A stretch of 64,000 nt of DNA from Sphingopyxis sp. L1A2A (GTDB taxonomy: Bacteria; Pseudomonadota; Alphaproteobacteria; Sphingomonadales; Sphingomonadaceae), in the NCBI RefSeq assembly GCF_005502465.1, contig NZ_SCOT01000001.1:186001-250000 (forward strand). The letters are read 5' to 3'. The notes under the pieces were generated by a model. The model saw nothing but the letters and a program-made list of their open reading frames with translations. It searched no databases and was not told where the DNA came from. Position numbers and translations under genes: made by a program. Positions 44,649 through 53,981 of this stretch are shown here, one piece after another. Position 1 is the stretch's first letter, and each line of letters starts with the position of its first letter.

Positions 44649-46187
44649 TTGAGCCAGACGGACAGCGCAGCCGCGCCCACATCGCCCGCGGGCGCCCCCT
44701 CGGGCGATGCCGACACCGCCGCGCTTGCCAAGGGCGGGCGCACCAATTTCTTCGGCTTCCTCCTGCGCCTCGTCGCGCGCCTGCCCTTCCTTTATGTCGC
44801 CGGGCGCTGGTACGGGCCCGAAGCGGTCGGGCGCTTTGCTTTTGCGGTACTCGTCATCGAACTGGTCGCACAGCTCGCGACGCTGGGGCTCAAGCGCGGG
44901 CTTGCCGAACAGCTGAGCGCGCCGGGCGCCGACCATCGCACCGTCGTGTGGGACGGCATGTTCGTCGCGCTGCTCGCCTCGACGGCGGGATCGGCGCTGC
45001 TGTTTCTGCTGCCCCAGCTGATGTATCCCGCGGGCGATGTCGGCGGCGCCGACCGCTGGATGGCGCTGCTCGTCTTTGCCATTGCCGGGACCGACATCGC
45101 GCTCGCAGCCTGCGCCTATCGTTTCGACATCGGCGCGACGGTGCGCGCGCGGGCGATCGTCGAACCCTGGGTGATCAGCGCCGCGGCGGCGGGCTTCTGG
45201 TTCGTGTCGGTGCAGGATGGATTGATGCTGTCCTATGCCGCCGCGATGGTCGGCGCCTTCCTGACCGCGCTGATCCCGATGCTGCGCCATTATGGCGGGC
45301 CGCGCGGCTGGCAACCGCATCCCGCGCATCTGATCGCAGTTGCGCGGCGCAACGCGCCGCTCGCCGCCGCCGACGCGATCGAGTGGGGCACGCGCCGCCT
45401 CGACCTGTTCATCCTCGGCCAGTTCACCTCGCCGACGATCTACGGCATTTATTACATGGCGCAGCAGGTCGCGTCGCTGCCGCAAAAGCTGAAAACCAGT
45501 TTTGAACCGATCCTCGGCCCGGTGATCACCCGCAACCTCGCCGAAAACCGGCTTGCCGCCGTGGCGGCACAGGTCAGCCAGGTCGGCTTCTGGATCATCG
45601 CCGCGCAGGCCGGGGTCGCATTGGCGCTGGGCATCCCCGGCGAAGCCGTGATGGGCCTCGTCGGCCCCGAATTCGTCAGCGGCACCGCGGCGCTCGCCTT
45701 CCTGCTCGCCGCCGAAGTCGTCGCCGCGACCGCGGTCGTCAGCGAAGCGGCGCTGGTCTATGTCGCGCGCCACCGTAATCTTTTGATCAGCATTGCGACG
45801 CTCGCCCTGCAGGCGGTGCTCAGCGTCGCGCTGATCCTGATCGCGAAATCGATGGGGCTGCCGCCGATCACTTACGCCGCCGCCGTCGCGCTGGCGCTGA
45901 TGCTCGCGCTCGGCTTTGCTTCGCTGGTCAAGGCACGACTGCTAGCGCATGTGCTGAAGGCGCCGGTCAACAGCCTGCGCTGGGCGCTCGTGTGGGCGAC
46001 GACGGGCGCCGCAATCCTCGGCTGGGGCGCGACGCAGCTGCCCGAATGGGCCGAGCTGCTGATCGGCGTGCCGGTGATCCTCGGCATTTATTCGTGGCTG
46101 ATCTGGACCCGCGGTTTCGGTCCCGCCGACCGCGCCCTGTTCAAAAAACATCCCGAAACGGCAGGCGCCGAGCCCGCCGCCACCTGA
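44649..46187 (+). CDS. Polysaccharide/lipid flippase (MOP superfamily, Wzx-like)
   Basis: A 512-residue polytopic protein with about 14 membrane segments and the oligosaccharide flippase pattern: GRTNFFGFLLRLVARLPFLY at the start, WGTRRLDLFILGQFTSPTIY, and YYMAQQVASLPQKLKTSFEP in the middle. Such proteins move undecaprenyl-linked oligosaccharides across the inner membrane. It starts with TTG 44649. No glycosyltransferase genes adjoin it, but a glycosylation cluster lies 8-15 kb downstream. Confidence 0.88.
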   Translation: MSQTDSAAAPTSPAGAPSGDADTAALAKGGRTNFFGFLLRLVARLPFLYVAGRWYGPEAVGRFAFAVLVIELVAQLATLGLKRGLAEQLSAPGADHRTVVWDGMFVALLASTAGSALLFLLPQLMYPAGDVGGADRWMALLVFAIAGTDIALAACAYRFDIGATVRARAIVEPWVISAAAAGFWFVSVQDGLMLSYAAAMVGAFLTALIPMLRHYGGPRGWQPHPAHLIAVARRNAPLAAADAIEWGTRRLDLFILGQFTSPTIYGIYYMAQQVASLPQKLKTSFEPILGPVITRNLAENRLAAVAAQVSQVGFWIIAAQAGVALALGIPGEAVMGLVGPEFVSGTAALAFLLAAEVVAATAVVSEAALVYVARHRNLLISIATLALQAVLSVALILIAKSMGLPPITYAAAVALALMLALGFASLVKARLLAHVLKAPVNSLRWALVWATTGAAILGWGATQLPEWAELLIGVPVILGIYSWLIWTRGFGPADRALFKKHPETAGAEPAAT

Positions 46188-46194
46188 CGTCAGG
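46183..46194. repeat. 12-bp palindrome CCTGACGTCAGG at a convergent junction
   Basis: A perfect palindrome whose inner TGA is the flippase stop codon. It shares the TGACG/CGTCA ends with palindromes at 26329, 48687 and 53966, all at convergent gene ends. Confidence 0.5.
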
Positions 46195-46200
46195 CGCTAG

Positions 46201-46458
46201 TTACTTCACCGCGTCCTGCGCCGCGTCGCCAACATCCTGCGCGGCATCGCCGACCTTTTGCGCCGCTTCCGTAATCGCGCCGGTCTCGGCCTTTTCATTG
46301 CCCAGAAACTGGAACGCGAAAAAGCCCGCGACCGCCAGCACGACCAGCAGGATCAGGCCCATGCCCAATCCGCCGCCGCGCCGCGGTTCACGGTCGATGA
46401 TCGTCGTGGTGTGCGTCGTCCCGTCGGGGGCGCGTGTTTCGTGAATCTCGTCGGCCAT
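46201..46458 (-). CDS. Small single-pass membrane protein
   Basis: An 85-residue protein: a polar N-terminus (HETRAPDGTTHTTTIIDREP), a glycine-rich entry and one membrane segment (GLILLVVLAVAGFFAFQF), then an amphipathic Ala-rich tail with GDAAQD repeats. ATG 46458 follows AGGAGAA. I recognise no characterised family. The repeat tail could be periplasmic and helical. Convergent with the flippase. Confidence 0.75.
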   Translation of the reverse strand: MADEIHETRAPDGTTHTTTIIDREPRRGGGLGMGLILLVVLAVAGFFAFQFLGNEKAETGAITEAAQKVGDAAQDVGDAAQDAVK

Positions 46459-46515
46459 GTCATTCTCCTGTGCCATGCATCTGGCGCATAGGACGCGTTG
46501 GGTGGCTGAAAGTTC

Positions 46516-47514
46516 CTAGTCGAGCCGTGCGGCGACCTTGGCGTTGAGGTCGGTTTGCGCCCGCGGCCCGACCTGCGCGATGATTTCGCGCGCGCACACC
46601 GCCCCCATCGTCAGGCAGTCGGCGATCGGGCGTCCTTCGGCCAGCCCCGCCAGGAAACCGGCGGCGAACAAATCGCCCGCCCCCGTCGTGTCGACCACAT
46701 CATCGATCGGCTCGGCGGCGACTTCAGTGCGTTCGCCGCCCGTCACCGCAACCGCGCCATGTTCGCCGCGCGTCGCGATGAGCAAGGGCACCGCGGCCGC
46801 GACCTTCGCCAGCGCGGTTTCAAAGTCGCCTTCCTGCGCGAGTTCGAGCAGCTCGGCCTCATTGGCGAACAGGATGTCGATCTCGCGCGCCGCGGTCATG
46901 CGGCGGAAATCCTCGCCATGCCCCGCGACCACGAACGTGTCGGACAGGGTGAAAGCGACGCGGCGGCCCGCCGCCTTGGCCAGCCCGATCGCCTCGGCCA
47001 TCGCAGCGCGCGAGGCATCGGCGTTCCACAAATAACCTTCGAGATAGAGGATGTCGGCGTCGGCGATCAGCGCCGCATCAATCGATTCATGGCCCAGATT
47101 CTGCGACGCCCCCAGGAAGGTGTTCATGGTCCGCTGGCCGTCGGGGGTCACCAGGATCAGGCAACGCGCGGTCGGGGCGCCGCCCGCCAGCGGCGGGGTG
47201 TCAAAGGCGACGCCGAGCGAGGTCAGGTCGTGGGTGAACACCTGACCCAGCTGATCCTGCGCCACCTGGCCGATAAAGCCGCAGCGGCGCCCGAGCGCCG
47301 CCATCCCGGCCAGCGTGTTCGCCGCGCTACCGCCCGACATTTCGATCGCCGGACCCATTGCCGCATAGAGCCGCTCGGCCTCGTCGGCGTCGATCAGCCG
47401 CATCGATCCCTTGACCAGATTTTCGGTCTCGATCAGCGCATCGTCGGCGCGGGCAAGGACGTCGACAATGGCGTTGCCAATGGCAACAACGTCGAAACGG
47501 GCGGTGGAGGCCAT
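46516..47514 (-). CDS. PfkB-family carbohydrate/adenosine kinase
   Basis: A 332-residue ribokinase-fold kinase: VVAIGNAIVDVLARADDALI at the start, MSGGSAANTLAGMAALGRR, and the PfkB signature DTTGAGDLFAAGFLAGLAEG with the catalytic Asp. The N-terminal motif resembles adenosine kinases of alphaproteobacteria more than fructokinases. It is divergent from the EI24 gene; substrate assignment is tentative. Confidence 0.88.
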   Translation of the reverse strand: MASTARFDVVAIGNAIVDVLARADDALIETENLVKGSMRLIDADEAERLYAAMGPAIEMSGGSAANTLAGMAALGRRCGFIGQVAQDQLGQVFTHDLTSLGVAFDTPPLAGGAPTARCLILVTPDGQRTMNTFLGASQNLGHESIDAALIADADILYLEGYLWNADASRAAMAEAIGLAKAAGRRVAFTLSDTFVVAGHGEDFRRMTAAREIDILFANEAELLELAQEGDFETALAKVAAAVPLLIATRGEHGAVAVTGGERTEVAAEPIDDVVDTTGAGDLFAAGFLAGLAEGRPIADCLTMGAVCAREIIAQVGPRAQTDLNAKVAARLD

Positions 47515-47623
47515 GAAATATCCTGTGATGTGTGGAAAAAATGCTGCTGCGCTTTAGGGAGGCGGGCCGATCAAGGCAAGCGCGACGCTTGACGCACGCC
47601 CCGCCGCCCACCATCCCCGATCG

Positions 47624-48307
47624 ATGACCCGCGCCGTCCACGCCTTTCTGCTCGCGCTCAGGGATTTGCCCCGCCCGCGCGTGCTGCGCATCCTGTTGCA
47701 AAGCCTGGCGCTCACCCTGCTCCTGCTGATCGTCGCGGGCGCGGCGCTGTTCGTCGCCGCCCGCTGGGCGCTCGAACATTGGCAATGGCTGGGCGCGGCC
47801 GAACGCGACATGGCGGGGATCTTGGTCGTCGTCGCGATCATCGCGGGCAGCTGGTTGTTGTTTCGCGCCATTGCGATCGTCGTCGTCGGGCTGTTCGCCG
47901 ACGCGATCGTCGCCGATGTCGAAGGACGCCATTATCCCGCCGCCGCGGCGCGCGCCGTCGATGTCGGCTGGCGGCAGAATATCCGCCTCGCGCTCGCGTC
48001 GCTGGTGCGGCTGATCGGCGGCAATCTGCTCGCGCTGCCGGTCTATATCCTACTGCTCGTCACCGGCATCGGCACCCCGATCTTTGCGCTGTTCGTCAAC
48101 GGCTTGCTGCTTGGCCGCGATCTCGAGGCGATGGTGCTGGCGCGCCACCCCGAACGGCCACGGCTCGAACGGCCCGCGCGCTGGTCGCTCGGCCTGCTGT
48201 CCGCCGCAACCTTCATGGTGCCCATCGCCAATCTGTTGGCGCCGATCGTCAGCGCCGCTATGGCCGTCCACATGCTCCATTTGGCGAGCGGGGACCTGAA
48301 AAAATGA
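47624..48307 (+). CDS. EI24 domain (CysZ-like) membrane protein
   Basis: A 227-residue protein with about four membrane segments. LLQSLALTLLLLIVAGAALF is the first; FADAIVADVEGRHYPAAAAR and the LVTGIGTPIFALFVNGLLLG segment match the EI24/CysZ family. CysZ is a sulfate channel in E. coli; the function of alphaproteobacterial members is less clear. The stop overlaps the start of the lipoprotein gene. Confidence 0.88.
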   Translation: MTRAVHAFLLALRDLPRPRVLRILLQSLALTLLLLIVAGAALFVAARWALEHWQWLGAAERDMAGILVVVAIIAGSWLLFRAIAIVVVGLFADAIVADVEGRHYPAAAARAVDVGWRQNIRLALASLVRLIGGNLLALPVYILLLVTGIGTPIFALFVNGLLLGRDLEAMVLARHPERPRLERPARWSLGLLSAATFMVPIANLLAPIVSAAMAVHMLHLASGDLKK

Positions 48308-48684
48308 TCAACAACAACCGCTTGGCGATATTCACCGGCCTCGCCCTGCTGCTCGGCGGCTGCGCCGGCAACGCGATTCCGCGCGCCACCCCGCCCAAGG
48401 CGCCGGCGGCGGCGGGTCCGATCACCGCGCCGCGCCCGACCCAGAACAACAGCATGATCGGCCGCCCCGCCAACGCCGCGCTCGGGCTGTTCGGCAAGCC
48501 GCGCCTCGACGTCGCCGAGGGCGCCGCGCGCAAATTGCAGTTCAGCGGCACCGCGTGCATCCTCGACATCTATTATTATGCGCCGCGCCAGGGCGCCGAC
48601 GCGCTCGCCACCCATGTCGATGCGCGCACCCCCGACGGCCGCGATGCCAATGTCCCCAGCTGCATCGAGGCGCTGCGCCGCTAG
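48304..48684 (+). CDS. Small lipoprotein
   Basis: A 126-residue exported protein. The leader ends LALLLGGC, so Cys20 is the lipid site. A Pro/Ala-rich spacer leads to a small domain with LQFSGTACILDIYYYAPRQG and a second Cys near the C-terminus, which could form a disulfide. Homologues occur in sphingomonads without assigned function. Translationally coupled to the EI24 gene. Confidence 0.82.
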   Translation: MINNNRLAIFTGLALLLGGCAGNAIPRATPPKAPAAAGPITAPRPTQNNSMIGRPANAALGLFGKPRLDVAEGAARKLQFSGTACILDIYYYAPRQGADALATHVDARTPDGRDANVPSCIEALRR

Positions 48685-48686
48685 GC

Positions 48687-48702
48687 TGACGTCACGACGT
48701 CA
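48687..48702. repeat. 16-bp near-palindrome TGACGTCACGACGTCA at a convergent junction
   Basis: Arms TGACGT and ACGTCA flank CACG. The sequence includes the stop codon of queG on the minus strand and lies 2 bases past the lipoprotein stop. Same TGACG/CGTCA design as the sites at 26329, 46183 and 53966. Confidence 0.5.
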
Positions 48703-49756
48703 ATTCACCCAACGCCCAGCGCGCCGCATCCGCCACCATCGGCGTTTCGTCCTTGGTCAGCCGTTCCAGCGCCGGCCGAAACGCGGCGTCGCCGCTGTTC
48801 CCTGCCGCTATTGCGGCGTTGCGCACCATCCGCCCGCGCCCGATGCGCTTGATCGGCGACCCCGCGAATATCTGCCGGAACCCCGCATCGTCGAGCGCGA
48901 GCAGGTCGGCGAGCGACGGCGCGACCAGCTCGGCACGCGGCAGGAAGGCGCGGTGCGTATGCGCGGTGTCAGCGAACTTGTTCCACGGGCACACCGCCAG
49001 GCAATCGTCGCAGCCATAGACGCGGTTGCCGATCCCGCGCCGCAGGTCGAGCGGGATCGGCCCGTCATGCTCGATCGTCAGGTACGAGATACAGCGCCGC
49101 GCATCGAGCTGGTAGGGCGCTGGAAAGGCCTGCGTCGGGCAGGCGGTCTGGCACGCCGAGCAGCTGCCACAGCGATCGCGCCCCGGCACGCTCGGCGCCA
49201 GATCCAGCGTCGTGTAAATCGCGCCCAGGAACAGCCAGCTGCCATGGTCGCGGCTGACCAGATTGCTGTGTTTGCCTTGCCAGCCCAGCCCGGCCGCCGC
49301 CGCCAGCGGCTTTTCCATCACCGGCGCGGTGTCGACGAACACCTTGAGCTCGGCGCCGGGCGCTTCGGCGACCAGCCAGCGCGCCACCGCTTTCAGCGCC
49401 TTTTTGACGACGTCATGATAATCGCCGCCCTGCGCATAGACCGAAATCCGGCCGCGACCAGGGTGCTCGGCGAGCGCCAGCGGGTCGTGCGCCGGGGCAT
49501 AGCTCATCCCCAGCGCGATCACCGACCGCACCTCGGGCCACAGTCCCTTGGGCGAGCCGCGCTGTGCGGCGCGGCTTTCCATCCAGATCATGTCGCCGTG
49601 GCGTCCATCGGCCAGCCACTGGTTCAATCGCGCCGCGGTTTGCGGCGCCGCGCCCGCGTCGGCGATCCCGAACGCGGCAAAGCCATGTGCGCGCGCCACC
49701 GTTTCGAGCCGGTGTTCGAGCGACGATGTTTCAAGGGGCAAGGCTTCGGCAACCAT
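48692..49756 (-). CDS. queG: Epoxyqueuosine reductase
   Basis: A 354-residue QueG. The N-terminal cobalamin-binding part includes [20 protein letters not shown] and [10 protein letters not shown]; the catalytic region has [20 protein letters not shown]. Two 4Fe-4S clusters are bound by [13 protein letters not shown] and [19 protein letters not shown]-like C-terminus follows. It reduces epoxyqueuosine to queuosine in tRNA. Confidence 0.95.
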   Translation of the reverse strand: MVAEALPLETSSLEHRLETVARAHGFAAFGIADAGAAPQTAARLNQWLADGRHGDMIWMESRAAQRGSPKGLWPEVRSVIALGMSYAPAHDPLALAEHPGRGRISVYAQGGDYHDVVKKALKAVARWLVAEAPGAELKVFVDTAPVMEKPLAAAAGLGWQGKHSNLVSRDHGSWLFLGAIYTTLDLAPSVPGRDRCGSCSACQTACPTQAFPAPYQLDARRCISYLTIEHDGPIPLDLRRGIGNRVYGCDDCLAVCPWNKFADTAHTHRAFLPRAELVAPSLADLLALDDAGFRQIFAGSPIKRIGRGRMVRNAAIAAGNSGDAAFRPALERLTKDETPMVADAARWALGELTS

Positions 49757-49823
49757 TGCCGCTCTATACGCGAGCCGCCTCGCCGTGCCATAGCTGGCGC
49801 GTGAGAAGATTGGGGACCGAAGT

Positions 49824-50780
49824 TTGAACGATTATAGCGTCGAGGCGACCGGCCTCACCAAATATTTCGGCGATTTCAAGGCGGTCGATCGAGTCAGCCT
49901 CACGGTGCCAACCGGCAGTATTTATGGCGTGCTCGGCCCCAATGGCGCCGGCAAGACCACCAGCCTGCGGATGACGCTGGGCATCATCGACCCCGACGAG
50001 GGCAGCAGCCGCCTGTTCGGCGACCAGCGGCCGCAGGCGGTGCGCCACCGCATCGGCTATCTGCCCGAAGAACGCGGGCTGTATCCCGGCATGAAGGCGC
50101 GCGAGGCGATCGCCTTCATGGGCGCGCTGCGCGGGCTCGACTGGAGTGAAGGCCGCCGCCGCGCCGCGACTTTCATGACCGAACTCGGGCTCGAGCGCGT
50201 GATCGACGAAAAGGTCCGCAAAATGTCAAAGGGCATGGCCCAGATGATCCAGTTGATCGGATCGATCGTCCATGCGCCCGACCTGATCGTTCTCGACGAA
50301 CCTTTTTCCGGGCTCGACCCGGTCAATCAGGAACGGCTCGAAATGCTCGTCCGCCGCGAGCGCGATCGCGGCGCCACGATCCTGTTTTCGACCCATGTCA
50401 TGGCGCATGCCGAACGCCTGTGCGATCGGCTGGCGATCATCGCGCGCTCGCAGCGCCGTTTTGAAGGCACGGTCGACGACGCGCGCGCCCTGCTGCCGAT
50501 GCAGGTGCGTTACACGCCGCGCGCCGATGCCGACCCCGGCGCCATCGCCGCGCTGCTCCCCGCGGGCGCCGAGATGCGCGGCGACAGCTGGTTTTTCCCG
50601 ATCGAAGATGCCGACGTCGAACCACTGCTGGCGCGGATCACGGGCAGCGGACTGGGCGTTGCGGGGCTGTCGATTACCCGTCCCGCGCTCCACGACGCCT
50701 TTGTCCATATCGTCCGCCAGGTCGATGCGAGCTTCGAAGCCGACGCAAGTAACGACGCGGTAGAGGAGGCGCTGGCATGA
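49824..50780 (+). CDS. ABC transporter ATP-binding protein (NatA-like)
   Basis: A 318-residue ABC ATPase with Walker [17 protein letters not shown], a degenerate signature [13 protein letters not shown], Walker [14 protein letters not shown] and the switch His in [14 protein letters not shown]. The C-terminal extension of ~90 residues is typical of NatA-type exporters. It starts with TTG 49824. The permease gene overlaps its end by 4 bases. Confidence 0.93.
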   Translation: MNDYSVEATGLTKYFGDFKAVDRVSLTVPTGSIYGVLGPNGAGKTTSLRMTLGIIDPDEGSSRLFGDQRPQAVRHRIGYLPEERGLYPGMKAREAIAFMGALRGLDWSEGRRRAATFMTELGLERVIDEKVRKMSKGMAQMIQLIGSIVHAPDLIVLDEPFSGLDPVNQERLEMLVRRERDRGATILFSTHVMAHAERLCDRLAIIARSQRRFEGTVDDARALLPMQVRYTPRADADPGAIAALLPAGAEMRGDSWFFPIEDADVEPLLARITGSGLGVAGLSITRPALHDAFVHIVRQVDASFEADASNDAVEEALA

Positions 50781-52084
50781 CCCCTTTCCTCAAGAATATG
50801 TTCGTCATCGCGCGCCGCGATTTTCTGGCGATCGTCGCCACCCCGACCTTCCTGCTGTTCCTGCTCGCGCCGCTGTTCATGGTCGGCATGGGGCTGGCGG
50901 GCGGCATGGGCGCCTCGCAGCTTGCCGACAGCACTCGCGGCACCGGCCGCATCGTCGCGGTCGTCGATGCCGCGGATGTCGAGGAGCTGCGCGCCGCCGA
51001 CCGCCGCCTCCGCGACGCCTTTACCCGCGGCGACGCGCCGCCGCCGCTCGAATATCGCATCGCCGGGCAAGGCGCGCCCGATCCGCTGGCGATCACCCGC
51101 GAAAAGGGCACCGACACCTATGCGGTGATGACCGGGCCGCTCGCCAGCCCGCGCATCGTCGAGCGCAATGCCGACGGCGGTTCGGGGCGCTATCTCACCC
51201 TGCTGGTCAATCAGGTGCTGCGCGACCGCGCCGCTGGCGAAATCGCCCCTGCAAAGCCGCGCTTTGAAAGCATCCAGCGCGGCGGCACCAGCATTGCCGT
51301 GCAGCAGTCGCTCGGCTTTGGCGCGGTGTTCATCATCTTCCTGCTGACCTTGCTCCTCGCGGGCCAGACGGTGAGCTCGCTCGCCGAGGAAAAGGGCAAC
51401 AAGGTCATCGAAATCCTCGCCGCCGCGGTCCCGCTCGAAAGCGTCTTTCTGGGCAAGCTGCTCGGCTTTCTGGGGGTCGCGGTGCTGTTCATCGCCTTCT
51501 GGATGGCGATGGCGCTCGCCGGCGGGCTGATCGCGGCGATGCAGATCGACGCGGCGACGCTGGCGACGGCGCAAAGCGCGGGCGAGGCGGCCGCGGCGCT
51601 CGGCGCGGCGCCCGCGACCGGCTGGCCCTTTTTCCTTGGCATCGGCTTCGTCTATTTCATCCTGTCCTTCCTGCTCCTCGGTGCGGTGTTCCTCGGCGTC
51701 GGCGCGCAGGCGGCGACGGTGCGCGAAATCCAGATGCTCAGCCTGCCGATCACGATCTTCCAGGTCGGCATGTTCAGCCTGTCGACCGCCGCCGCCAGCG
51801 CCCCGGGCAGCACATTGTCGACCGTCGCGCAGATTTTCCCCTTCTCGTCGCCGCTCGCGATGGCGGCGCGCGCCGCGACCGACGACAGCAAGGCGGTGCA
51901 CCTCCTCGCGCTCGGCTGGCAAGCGATCTGGGTGGCGCTCGTCATCTTCCTGTCGGTGCGCCTCTTTCGCGCCGGGGTGCTCAGCGGCGGCGGCAGCTGG
52001 AAATTCTGGCGGCGCCGCGGAAGGGCGGCAGCGATAGCCGCTAACGCCGCTTCTGCAACCGCGCAGGCCACCGACCCTCATTGA
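50777..52084 (+). CDS. ABC transporter permease (NatB-like)
   Basis: A 435-residue permease. One N-terminal membrane segment (FLLFLLAPLFMVGMGLAGGM) is followed by a ~150-residue extracytoplasmic domain, then five membrane segments. The family block LAEEKGNKVIEILAAAVPLE precedes the second segment. NatAB exports sodium in Bacillus; related systems export other ions, lipids or drugs. Substrate unknown. Confidence 0.92.
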   Translation: MTPFLKNMFVIARRDFLAIVATPTFLLFLLAPLFMVGMGLAGGMGASQLADSTRGTGRIVAVVDAADVEELRAADRRLRDAFTRGDAPPPLEYRIAGQGAPDPLAITREKGTDTYAVMTGPLASPRIVERNADGGSGRYLTLLVNQVLRDRAAGEIAPAKPRFESIQRGGTSIAVQQSLGFGAVFIIFLLTLLLAGQTVSSLAEEKGNKVIEILAAAVPLESVFLGKLLGFLGVAVLFIAFWMAMALAGGLIAAMQIDAATLATAQSAGEAAAALGAAPATGWPFFLGIGFVYFILSFLLLGAVFLGVGAQAATVREIQMLSLPITIFQVGMFSLSTAAASAPGSTLSTVAQIFPFSSPLAMAARAATDDSKAVHLLALGWQAIWVALVIFLSVRLFRAGVLSGGGSWKFWRRRGRAAAIAANAASATAQATDPH

Positions 52085-52109
52085 CAAAGCTGTAAATAGT
52101 GGCATTCTG
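52081..52109 (+). promoter_or_regulatory. Candidate promoter for the CYP153-like gene
   Basis: A perfect TTGACA at 52081-52086 begins inside the permease stop codon and is followed after 17 bases by a poor -10 (ATTCTG). The P450 ribosome site GGAGGA lies ~35 bases further. Confidence 0.28.
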
Positions 52110-52152
52110 CAACTGAATCGGCCGCGCGATGACGGCTGGACGGAGGATAGCA

Positions 52153-53409
52153 ATGGCCACCCAAATTCGCACCGCCCCCGAAATCGCCAACCCGCTCGAC
52201 GTCAGCCGCGCCGAACTGTGGAGCGAGGACCGCTGGCAGGAACCGATGCGCCAGCTGCGCGCCGAATCGCCAATCTATCATTGCGAGGATTCGAAATTCG
52301 GCCCCTATTGGTCGGTGACCACCTATAAACCGATCCAGCATATCGAGGCGCTGCCCAAGATTTTCTCGTCGTCGTGGGAATATGGCGGGATTACCGTCGC
52401 CGGCGACGGCGTCGAACATCTCAAAGAGGGCGAAATCCCGCTGCCGATGTTCATCGCGATGGATCCGCCGCAGCACACCGCACAGCGCCGCACCGTCGCC
52501 CCGGCCTTTGGCCCCTCCGAAATCGAGCGGATGCGCGCCGATACGCAGCAGCGCACCAGCGACCTGATCGATACCTTGCCGATCGGTCAGCCCTTCGACT
52601 GGGTCGAAAAACTGTCGATCGAACTCACCACCGACATGCTCGCGCTGCTGTTCGACTTTCCGTGGGACGAACGCCACCGGCTAACCGCCTGGTCCGACGC
52701 GCTGGGCGACATCGAATCCTTCGACACCACCGAATTGCGTCAGGCGCGCACCGCCAAGGCCTTTGAAATGGGCGCCGCGTTCAAGGAGTTGTGGGACCGC
52801 AAGGCGCTCAACCCCGGTCCGCACGACCTCATCTCGATCATGCTGCAATCCGACGCGATGAAGCATATGAGCGAGCATGAATTCATGGGCAATCTCATCC
52901 TGCTCATCGTCGGCGGCAACGACACGACGCGCAACTCGATGTCGTCCTATGCCTATGGCCTGCACTGCTTCCCCGACGAGCGCGCCAAGCTCGAAACCAA
53001 TCACGACCCCGAACTCGCGGTCAACGCGATGCACGAAATCATCCGTTGGCAGACCCCGCTCGCGCATATGCGCCGCACCGCGATGGAAGATACCGAGCTG
53101 TTCGGCCACCAGATCAAGAAACGCGACAAGATCGCGCTCTGGTACGCCTCGGCGAACCGCGACGAGAGCGTCTTTCCCGACGGCGACCGGATCATCGTCG
53201 ACCGCGAAAACGCCCGCCGTCACCTCGCCTTCGGTTATGGCATCCACCGCTGCGTCGGCGCGCGCGTCGCCGAATTGCAGCTGACGACGCTGATCTCTGA
53301 AATGCAAAAGCGCCGCCTGCGCGTCAATGTCCTCGCCGAGCCCGAGCGCGTCCACGCCAGCTTCGTCCATGGCTATCGCCACATGCAGGTCGAGCTGGAG
53401 AAATATTGA
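52153..53409 (+). CDS. Cytochrome P450, CYP153-like
   Basis: A 418-residue soluble P450. The I-helix motif is VGGNDTTRNSM (about 254-263), the ExxR helix is HEIIRWQTPLAHMRRTA, and the heme loop FGYGIHRCVGARVAELQ places the thiolate at Cys367. The combination GGNDTTRNS, TPLAHMRRTA and WYASANRDES is characteristic of CYP153 alkane/fatty-acid omega-hydroxylases, common in sphingomonads. ATG 52153 follows GGAGGA. No ferredoxin partner is adjacent. Confidence 0.9.
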   Translation: MATQIRTAPEIANPLDVSRAELWSEDRWQEPMRQLRAESPIYHCEDSKFGPYWSVTTYKPIQHIEALPKIFSSSWEYGGITVAGDGVEHLKEGEIPLPMFIAMDPPQHTAQRRTVAPAFGPSEIERMRADTQQRTSDLIDTLPIGQPFDWVEKLSIELTTDMLALLFDFPWDERHRLTAWSDALGDIESFDTTELRQARTAKAFEMGAAFKELWDRKALNPGPHDLISIMLQSDAMKHMSEHEFMGNLILLIVGGNDTTRNSMSSYAYGLHCFPDERAKLETNHDPELAVNAMHEIIRWQTPLAHMRRTAMEDTELFGHQIKKRDKIALWYASANRDESVFPDGDRIIVDRENARRHLAFGYGIHRCVGARVAELQLTTLISEMQKRRLRVNVLAEPERVHASFVHGYRHMQVELEKY

Positions 53410-53482
53410 CACCGCTTGAAACCTGGCGCCACAAAACCACGTATCTGACGTGAAGGCCCGGCCCCCGGGTCAGGAGTTCGCC

Positions 53483-53968
53483 ATGATCGACCGCCGTTAT
53501 CTGCTCGCTGGCCTCGCCCTTGGCGGCGGGGTGATCGCCGCCCCGATGTTGTTCGCCAAATCGGCGCGCCCGCAGGCCGCCCCCGGCTGGCGGCTCAGCG
53601 ACGCCGAATGGAAAAAGCGCCTGTCGCCGCTGCAATATCGCGTCCTGCGCGAAGCGGCGACCGAACGCCCGTTCAGCCATCCGCTCGACAAGGAAAAGCG
53701 CGCCGGCACCTTTGCCTGTGCGGGCTGCGCGCTGCCGCTCTATTCGAGCAAGACCAAATATGACAGCGGCACCGGCTGGCCCAGCTTCTGGGCACCGCTC
53801 AAGGGCGGGATCGCGACATCGACCGACTATGACCTCGGCTATGCGCGGGTCGAAGTGCATTGCAAACGCTGCAGCGGTCATCTTGGCCATGTCTTTGACG
53901 ACGGGCCGAAACCGACCGGCAAACGTTATTGCATGAACGGCGCCGCGCTGACCTTTCGCGCCGCCTGA
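53483..53968 (+). CDS. msrB: Peptide-methionine (R)-S-oxide reductase, exported
   Basis: A 161-residue MsrB with an N-terminal twin-arginine-like leader (DRRYLLAGLALGGGVIAAPM). Zinc is held by CAGC and CKRC, and the catalytic Cys150 is in RYCMNGAAL; GTGWPSFW and GHLGHVFDDGPKPTG are family motifs. It repairs methionine-R-sulfoxide, here presumably in the periplasm. ATG 53483 follows CAGGAG. The stop codon begins the palindrome at 53966. Confidence 0.93.
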   Translation: MIDRRYLLAGLALGGGVIAAPMLFAKSARPQAAPGWRLSDAEWKKRLSPLQYRVLREAATERPFSHPLDKEKRAGTFACAGCALPLYSSKTKYDSGTGWPSFWAPLKGGIATSTDYDLGYARVEVHCKRCSGHLGHVFDDGPKPTGKRYCMNGAALTFRAA

Positions 53969-53981
53969 CGCCGCGGCGTCA
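53966..53981. repeat. Second copy of the palindrome TGACGCCGCGGCGTCA
   Basis: Identical to the 16-mer at 26329-26344. Here its first three bases are the msrB stop and its last three are the stop of the convergent membrane-protein gene, so both genes end in it. Confidence 0.6.
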
